From contig JRFF01000009.1 in assembly GCA_000753575.1 (NCBI GenBank), forward strand, positions 1 through 64,000: a stretch of DNA of 64,000 bases, in the 5' to 3' direction. The stretch's first letter is position 1. Every line of letters begins with the position of its first letter. Below the pieces are notes generated by a model, which worked only from the letters and a program-made list of their open reading frames with translations, had not been told where the DNA came from and did not search any database. The stretch comes from Candidatus Izimoplasma sp. HR2. GTDB lineage: Bacteria; Bacillota_I; Bacilli_A; Izemoplasmatales; Izemoplasmataceae. Shown one piece after another: positions 63,172 to 64,000 of this stretch. The translations under genes were made by a program, and so were the position numbers.

Positions 63172-64000
63172 TATCTAACCTTCTGTATCTAATACCATCT
63201 TCTTTAGCTTGAGTAATAGATTTAATTTCTATTTTCCATCCACTTGATTGAGCTGCAAGTTTTGCATTTTGTCCTTTAATACCTATTGCACTTGTTAAAT
63301 CTTTATCTTTAACAATAACTAAACCTTGTTTTTTCTTTTTATCAGGGTTTATCGCAATTATTTTAGCTGGCTCTAAAGCGTTTTGAATTAATATCATTGG
63401 ATCTTTACTCCATTCGTAGATATCAATTTTTTCACCTTGTAAAGCTTCTAAAACTTCTAAGATACGAGAACCTTTATATCCTACAACACTACCTACAGGA
63501 TCTACATTAGAATCATGTGAATAAACAGCAACTTTACATCTGTCTCCAGCATCTCTTGCAATTCCCATTATTTCAACAGTACCATCATGAATCTCAGGAC
63601 ATACTTGTTCAATTAATCTCTTAACTAAGTTTTTATCAGTTCTTGATACAAACACTTTTGGTCCCTTAGTAGTCATTTCTACTTTAGTAATATAAACTTT
63701 TAATCTTGAACCAACACTTGCATCATCACTTCTTAATAACTCTTTTCTAGGTAAACTAGTTTCTAAGTTTTGACCTAAATCTAAAGTAACAAAATCTCTA
63801 TTCAGAGAAACGATTTCAGTATTAATCATTTCGTTTTCTTTTTCCTTAAAGATTTCGAATGCTCTTTCTCTTTCTAATTGCTTTAATCCTTGAGTAAGAA
63901 TTTGTTTTGCACTTGAAGCTGCAATTCTACCAAAGTCTTTAAGTTTCTCTTTAACAGTTATTGTATTACCAATCTTAGCACTTTTTCTTCTTAGTTTTGC
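63164..64000 (-). CDS. nusA: Transcription termination/antitermination factor NusA (5' end cut by window)
   Basis: The frame stays open to the window edge, so the N-terminus lies outside; the methionine at 63829 is internal. The visible part has the end of the N-terminal domain (KIGNTITVKEKLKDFGRIAAS...KQILTQGLKQ), the S1 domain (about 63.7-63.8 kb), and KH1 and KH2 (VGSVVGYKGSRILEVLEALQGEKIDIYEW, TSAIGIKGQNAKLAAQSSGWKIEI). It ends soon after KH2 without the acidic repeats of proteobacterial NusA, as in other Bacillota. It pauses RNA polymerase and helps hairpins terminate, relevant to the riboswitch terminator at 45.2 kb. Confidence 0.95.
   Translation of the reverse strand, partial: AKLRRKSAKIGNTITVKEKLKDFGRIAASSAKQILTQGLKQLERERAFEIFKEKENEMINTEIVSLNRDFVTLDLGQNLETSLPRKELLRSDDASVGSRLKVYITKVEMTTKGPKVFVSRTDKNLVKRLIEQVCPEIHDGTVEIMGIARDAGDRCKVAVYSHDSNVDPVGSVVGYKGSRILEVLEALQGEKIDIYEWSKDPMILIQNALEPAKIIAINPDKKKKQGLVIVKDKDLTSAIGIKGQNAKLAAQSSGWKIEIKSITQAKEDGIRYRRLDNA

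Noticed and set aside
1-64000. CRISPR array
   Set aside because: The dispersed 165-bp repeat is widely spaced with whole genes between copies; no short regular repeat-spacer array is present.
1-64000. Mycoplasma genetic code (TGA = Trp)
   Set aside because: Several genes end in TGA at sensible places, for example the DUF4297-like gene at 35168, and Trp is TGG throughout.

Overview
The window is about 30% GC with A/T-rich codon use. TGA works as a normal stop (for example the gene ending at 35168), so the code is standard and not the Mycoplasma/Spiroplasma one. Lysine fermentation, Listeria-Bacteroides-type repeats in a surface lipoprotein, a Firmicutes-type galT and the nusA-ylxR-ylxQ-infB-rbfA order point to a fermentative monoderm close to the Bacillota/Mycoplasmatota border (Izemoplasma/Acholeplasma/Haloplasma-like). 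That placement is inference.

Layout. 0.1-6.4 kb: small-molecule methyltransferase, HD protein, ABC-F ATPase, a surface protein, an MscS channel and a membrane-protein/XRE-regulator pair with its operator. 6.4-8.9 kb: DUF4143 ATPase with a DUF6933 protein, upstream tandem repeats and gene debris. 8.9-13.6 kb: FAD protein, methyltransferase, two PlsC-like acyltransferases and a membrane protein. 13.7-15.7 kb: a TetR-controlled flavin operon. 15.9-19.1 kb: a membrane protein and a large repeat lipoprotein.

19.4-36.5 kb is a dense accessory island with the look of a defence island. It holds (i) a zinc-ribbon/nuclease/RecQ helicase with a coiled-coil membrane partner, next to an Mrr-type nuclease carrying two HRDC domains; (ii) a TIR protein, a membrane protein and a ThsB-like TIR protein in a row; (iii) a metalloprotease and another Mrr-like nuclease; (iv) a PHP-ATPase with two small partners; (v) a DUF4297-like nuclease with a HerA ATPase and a third nuclease-like protein. 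Three of these operons start from near-identical intergenic cassettes made of a terminator, an extended -10 promoter and a leader hairpin. Fragments of the same repeat lie in accessory intergenic regions from 6.4 to 36.5 kb and nowhere in the metabolic half.

36.5-45.5 kb is one lysine fermentation operon, transcribed leftward: MaoC-like hydratase, acetoacetate CoA-transferase subunits, Kal, Kce, Kdd, KamA, KamB, KamD, KamE. Its leader is a recognisable lysine riboswitch. The 3' strand of the riboswitch P1 helix is also the 5' arm of a 14-bp terminator, which predicts an ON switch: lysine binding breaks the terminator and turns on lysine breakdown.

45.5-53.9 kb is a lactose/galactose unit (GH2 beta-galactosidase, galM, galT, galE, galK, LacI-family regulator) with palindromic operator candidates. 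54-64 kb is mostly housekeeping: an exonuclease, UvrC, a TetR/RND efflux divergon, and rbfA-infB-ylxQ-ylxR-nusA, with nusA cut by the window end. I found no tRNA, rRNA, CRISPR array, intact transposase or integrase.
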